From: Paracoccaceae bacterium
GTDB taxonomy: Bacteria > Pseudomonadota > Alphaproteobacteria > Rhodobacterales > Rhodobacteraceae
Assembly (NCBI GenBank): GCA_007128865.1
Contig: SKWP01000349.1
Coordinates: forward strand, 1 to 18,292
Reading direction: 5' to 3'
DNA: 18,292 bases
In this document: positions 15,755-18,292 of the stretch, piece by piece
Numbering within the stretch: the first letter of the stretch is position 1
Layout of the letters: each line of letters begins with the position of its first letter
Notes under the pieces: generated by a model
What the model was told of the DNA's origin: nothing
The model's database searches: none
What the model saw: only the letters and a program-made list of their open reading frames with translations
Program-made: the position numbers and the translations under genes

Positions 15755-16309
15755 CGCGCCCGGTCAGGCCGCGCCGTCACCCATCGTCACGGCCGCGTCG
15801 CTGCCTGGGTAGCTTTCGGCGATATGCGCTGCCATGGCGTGGTGGTGCCGCAGGAACGCGGCATGCGCGGGTCCTTCGTCCTGGCGCTGCACGGCCTCGG
15901 GGATCGGGCTATGGAGGTCCGGGACCGCCGAGGCGTTTGACTTCAGCAGACCGCGCGGCAAGGCAAGGGTCATGAGATTGATGCTGCTCGATAGGTTTCT
16001 GGCGGCCGAGGTGGAGCAAGACCGTCTGTCCTTCTGCGGCTGGCCTGGGACGGGGTGGTTCGCCCTACACTGGCGGCTTTCAACGAGGGTTGCTCGAATG
16101 AGCAGAGCCTCAAGCCAGCAGGACGAACCGTGGTCGCGCCGGGGAAGGACTCGAGGTTGGCGTAGGTCATGGGAGCGCGGTCCGTCTGTGGGGGAAACCT
16201 GCGGTCCCGCGATCAAGGGCCGAGTCAGCAGTCGACATCTCGCAGGTGCTGGTTCTATCTCAACCGATTGGGGTTTGGCTCTATTGGCGGTCGGGAACTG
16301 ACGGTGTAC
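15755..16309. other. Gene-free 555-base segment between convergent units
   Basis: No intact gene is supported here. The first ~220 bases contain a regulator C-terminal remnant on the minus strand (listed separately). From about 15977 to 16309, open frames exist on both strands, but none resembles a known family and none has a convincing start and ribosome-binding site. I found no clear terminator hairpin for either converging transcript. The segment may be debris from a rearrangement or the outer end of a lost mobile element. Confidence 0.6.
15764..15976 (-). pseudogene. C-terminal remnant of a GntR/FCD-type transcriptional regulator
   Basis: The last ~70 residues of a minus-strand open frame read like the end of an FCD ligand-binding domain: a helix (LMTLALPRGLL), then DLHSPIPEAVQRQDEGPAHA and AFLRHHHAMAAHI. 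This follows the FCD C-terminal pattern H..I..A...D...A..A...H...M..H. Upstream of about 15976 the frame stays open but loses all resemblance, and no winged-helix DNA-binding domain is found before the next gene. I infer a truncated regulator, perhaps the former regulator of the neighbouring catabolic operon. The family match is pattern recognition on a short piece and could be wrong. Confidence 0.4.
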
Positions 16310-17974
16310 TCATCCCGGTGGAGCGACGCTATTGACAAGCGCGTCGAGTCTGTCATCGGCCCAATCCGCATGGTCGAACAGCATTGCCCATGCCCGGGCG
16401 TAGCTGTCGAAAGAATATCTGTGCCCGTAGCCCTGGGGCGGCTTGATCGCGGTCATGATATCTACCACGAGTTGAAGGAAGGAGACCACGGGCAGCCAGC
16501 GGAAATCAGGCGAAACATCAGGCCCGCGCGGGCTGATCATCCAGTTTGGGCGCCGCCAGGCCGCTTGAGGATCGAAGAACGTTACGGCGTCGCTGGCGTG
16601 TTGAAGATACAGGATGCGAAAACTGCTCCAGGGCGCAGTGGCATTGGATGTCAGGCCGGTCTGGTTCATGAAACGTACGGCACTGCCGTCGCGATAGCTG
16701 GGCAACCAGGCAGGCGTGCCGGGATTGCGGTTTCGTGTCACTTCCGACCATGTGGGGCTGTTGAACGGCGGCCCGACCCACAGCGCACCGTTGAACGGAT
16801 CGCCCACGACCTGATGCAGATCGTGGCTCAATTCGGAATTCAGCGCCCCAAGGCTCAGCCCATTGAGGTACAGCGCCGGCCGCGTGTCAGGGGGCAGTGT
16901 GCGCCAATGACCATAGACTTCGGAAAAGACAGCGCGCGCCGTCTCGACTCCGTATTCAGGGTCGCTCAGCAGCGCAAGCCAACTGGCCACATAGGAATAC
17001 TGGACGGACACGGTCGCCACATCGCCTTGCAGCACGTATTCGAGCGCCTGTTGTCCGCGCGAATTGACCGTGCCAGTCCCGGTGGGCGTGGCGATCACCA
17101 GTGTGCCCCGCGAGAATGCGTCGATGCGTTTGAGTTCGTCCAGAGCCAGGGCGGCACGGGCCTCTGGATCGGGGGCCGCATTCAGCCCGACATACACGCG
17201 CAGGGGCTCTTGCGCCGGGGCGCCTGTTGCGGCCTCGATCTGGGCTCGATCAGGGCCTGCGGCGATCATCGCGCGGCCTGTTCGCCCCAGTTCGTCCCAG
17301 CCGATCAGCGACTCGGGCGCACCGGTCTTGCGGGGATCGTCGGGGCGGGGGCTGGTTTCCTCGAACACCCCGTCAAGCCCGGCATAGAGGCGGTCAAACG
17401 CAGTCAGAACCTCGCGTACCAGCACGCCATTGCCAATATTCCAGAACAGGAGCGCAGTTAGCGTGATTGCAGCCAGAAATGCCTGCGGGCCGGGCAGCAC
17501 GCGGGACAGCGCGTCCGACAGTTTCCGGACAACCAGCCACGACAGTCGCGCGAACCAGACCAGCATCAGAAACACCACCGCCGCCCCCCCGGCGATGGTA
17601 AATGGACGCACGGACTCTACAGGCGGCATCTCCATGAGGGACCGCAACCCGTTCTGCCATTCCGACGCCTGCCAGAGCGCCACGGCAGTTGCCATCAGGC
17701 AGAGCAGCGCCACTGCCGCGCGGATGCGCGCCAGCGCCCGGTGCGGCAGGCGCGGGAACTCCAGCCTCTGCCACAGCGCCGACAGCATCAGCCCGATGGC
17801 ATGACCTGCTGCGAGGCTCACACCGCTCAGGAGCGCCTGTACCCAGGTTTCGCGTGGCACGAGGCTGGGTGTCAGCGAGGCCATGAAGAACAGCGTGCCG
17901 AGGATCAACGCAGGCAGGCTGGGCTGCGGAAGCCATGCAAATGCATGACGCGATGTTCGCAACAGCGTGCTCAT
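16310..17974 (-). CDS. Membrane-anchored alpha/beta-hydrolase (Abhydrolase_9 with N-terminal membrane domain)
   Basis: A 554-residue protein with an N-terminal membrane domain of about five spans (residues 22-38, 46-67, 86-102, 124-148, 166-188) followed by an alpha/beta-hydrolase domain. The TPSLVPR motif after the first span, YVGLNAA (261-267), the VIATPTGTG segment (293-301) and YLNGLSLGALNSE with nucleophile Ser 374 in GLSLG fit the Abhydrolase_9 family. GDPFNGALWVGPPFNSPTW is another strong family element. The biochemical substrate of this family is not established. The start at 17974 shares an ATGA with the end of the upstream patatin-like fragment. The gene converges on the beta-oxidation operon, so it belongs to a different transcript. 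A 430-residue + strand open frame opposite it is its shadow. Confidence 0.9.
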   Translation of the reverse strand: MSTLLRTSRHAFAWLPQPSLPALILGTLFFMASLTPSLVPRETWVQALLSGVSLAAGHAIGLMLSALWQRLEFPRLPHRALARIRAAVALLCLMATAVALWQASEWQNGLRSLMEMPPVESVRPFTIAGGAAVVFLMLVWFARLSWLVVRKLSDALSRVLPGPQAFLAAITLTALLFWNIGNGVLVREVLTAFDRLYAGLDGVFEETSPRPDDPRKTGAPESLIGWDELGRTGRAMIAAGPDRAQIEAATGAPAQEPLRVYVGLNAAPDPEARAALALDELKRIDAFSRGTLVIATPTGTGTVNSRGQQALEYVLQGDVATVSVQYSYVASWLALLSDPEYGVETARAVFSEVYGHWRTLPPDTRPALYLNGLSLGALNSELSHDLHQVVGDPFNGALWVGPPFNSPTWSEVTRNRNPGTPAWLPSYRDGSAVRFMNQTGLTSNATAPWSSFRILYLQHASDAVTFFDPQAAWRRPNWMISPRGPDVSPDFRWLPVVSFLQLVVDIMTAIKPPQGYGHRYSFDSYARAWAMLFDHADWADDRLDALVNSVAPPG

Positions 17975-18292
17975 CTGCCTGTCGCGATCCAGGTTGGAAC
18001 AGGCAACACCAGTGTGAAAAACGACATGGCGATCCGAAAGACCCGCGAATTCGCATGAAACGAATACAATCTTCCCGCATGCCTGCGGCGGCCGCTGGGC
18101 AAGGCACCATCCATGCCAAGCGGGAAAAGTTCACAGGGCGAGAACAGACGGCTCAACCCTTCCATGAACAGATAGCCGGGCGACAGGTCCAGACTGTGAT
18201 TTCCGGCTGCCCGGTCCCACGGGCTGCGCAGGATCGGCGAAAACCGTGCGGCTTCACTGACCGCCTTCCAGAAGTCTTGCAGTGCCTTTCGC
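17971..18292 (-). pseudogene. Patatin-like phospholipase fragment, open at the window edge and C-terminally truncated
   Basis: The frame is open from the right edge and stops at 17971-17973. Its first ~60 visible residues resemble the middle of patatin-like phospholipases: KALQDFWKAVSEAARFSPIL, then GNHSLDLSPGYLFMEGLSRL and FSPCELFPLGMDG, where the family commonly has LNPLNLNPLRD. After about 18110 the resemblance ends. The last 44 residues (ALPSGRRRHAG... to the stop) match nothing I know, and the usual remaining ~150-200 residues are absent in all three frames. The catalytic GxSxG would lie just outside the window. The likely history is a deletion that joined the gene to the DNA upstream of the hydrolase. 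A short variant that is still translated cannot be excluded. Confidence 0.55.

Noticed and set aside
15755..16309. Possible intact insertion sequence or transposase
   Set aside because: No terminal inverted repeats, target duplication or transposase motifs could be recognised in this segment.
16169..17461. 430-residue + strand open frame
   Set aside because: It lies antisense to the membrane hydrolase, resembles no family, and has the composition expected of a shadow frame opposite GC3-rich coding DNA.

Overview
The window is GC-rich, and the coding frames strongly prefer G or C at third codon positions. Gene content and protein style suggest an alphaproteobacterium, probably a member of Rhodobacterales. 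That placement is inference from protein resemblance; no rRNA or other taxonomic marker is present.

Bases 1-15754 are a run of eleven complete genes plus the tail of a twelfth, all on the + strand, with short gaps or ATGA-type overlaps. In order they are: the C-terminal two thirds of an acyl-CoA dehydrogenase (1-765); a nitronate monooxygenase-family flavoprotein (905-1894); a five-gene Dpp/Opp-type ABC importer, with the order permease, permease, periplasmic binding protein, ATPase, ATPase (2055-7524); a large/small acyl-CoA dehydrogenase pair (7529-9799); an acyl-CoA synthetase (9796-11454); a monofunctional crotonase (11487-12350); a fused enoyl-CoA hydratase/3-hydroxyacyl-CoA dehydrogenase (12425-14503); and a thiolase (14552-15754). 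Together they form a plausible self-contained pathway: uptake of an organic acid or a conjugate of one, activation to a CoA thioester, alpha,beta-dehydrogenation, hydration, oxidation and thiolytic cleavage to acetyl-CoA. The enzyme set (ligase, thiolase, paired dehydrogenases, bifunctional hydratase/dehydrogenase) resembles the pimFABCDE dicarboxylate/pimelate operon of Rhodopseudomonas palustris. Here it is joined to a dedicated ABC importer. The true substrate cannot be read from the sequence.

Bases 15755-16309 hold no intact gene. The first ~210 bases carry, on the minus strand, what looks like the C-terminal end of a GntR/FCD-type regulator without its DNA-binding domain. The rest is unassigned sequence that may come from a rearrangement.

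Bases 16310-17974 (minus strand) encode a five-span membrane protein with a C-terminal alpha/beta-hydrolase domain (Abhydrolase_9 type), convergent to the catabolic operon. Upstream of it, on the same strand and running off the right edge, is a fragment of a patatin-like phospholipase. Its family resemblance stops abruptly near 18110, and its stop codon overlaps the hydrolase start. Both ends of this accessory segment (15755-16309 and 17971-18292) therefore look like decay or rearrangement scars around an otherwise ordinary operon. No tRNA, rRNA, CRISPR array or intact insertion sequence was seen.
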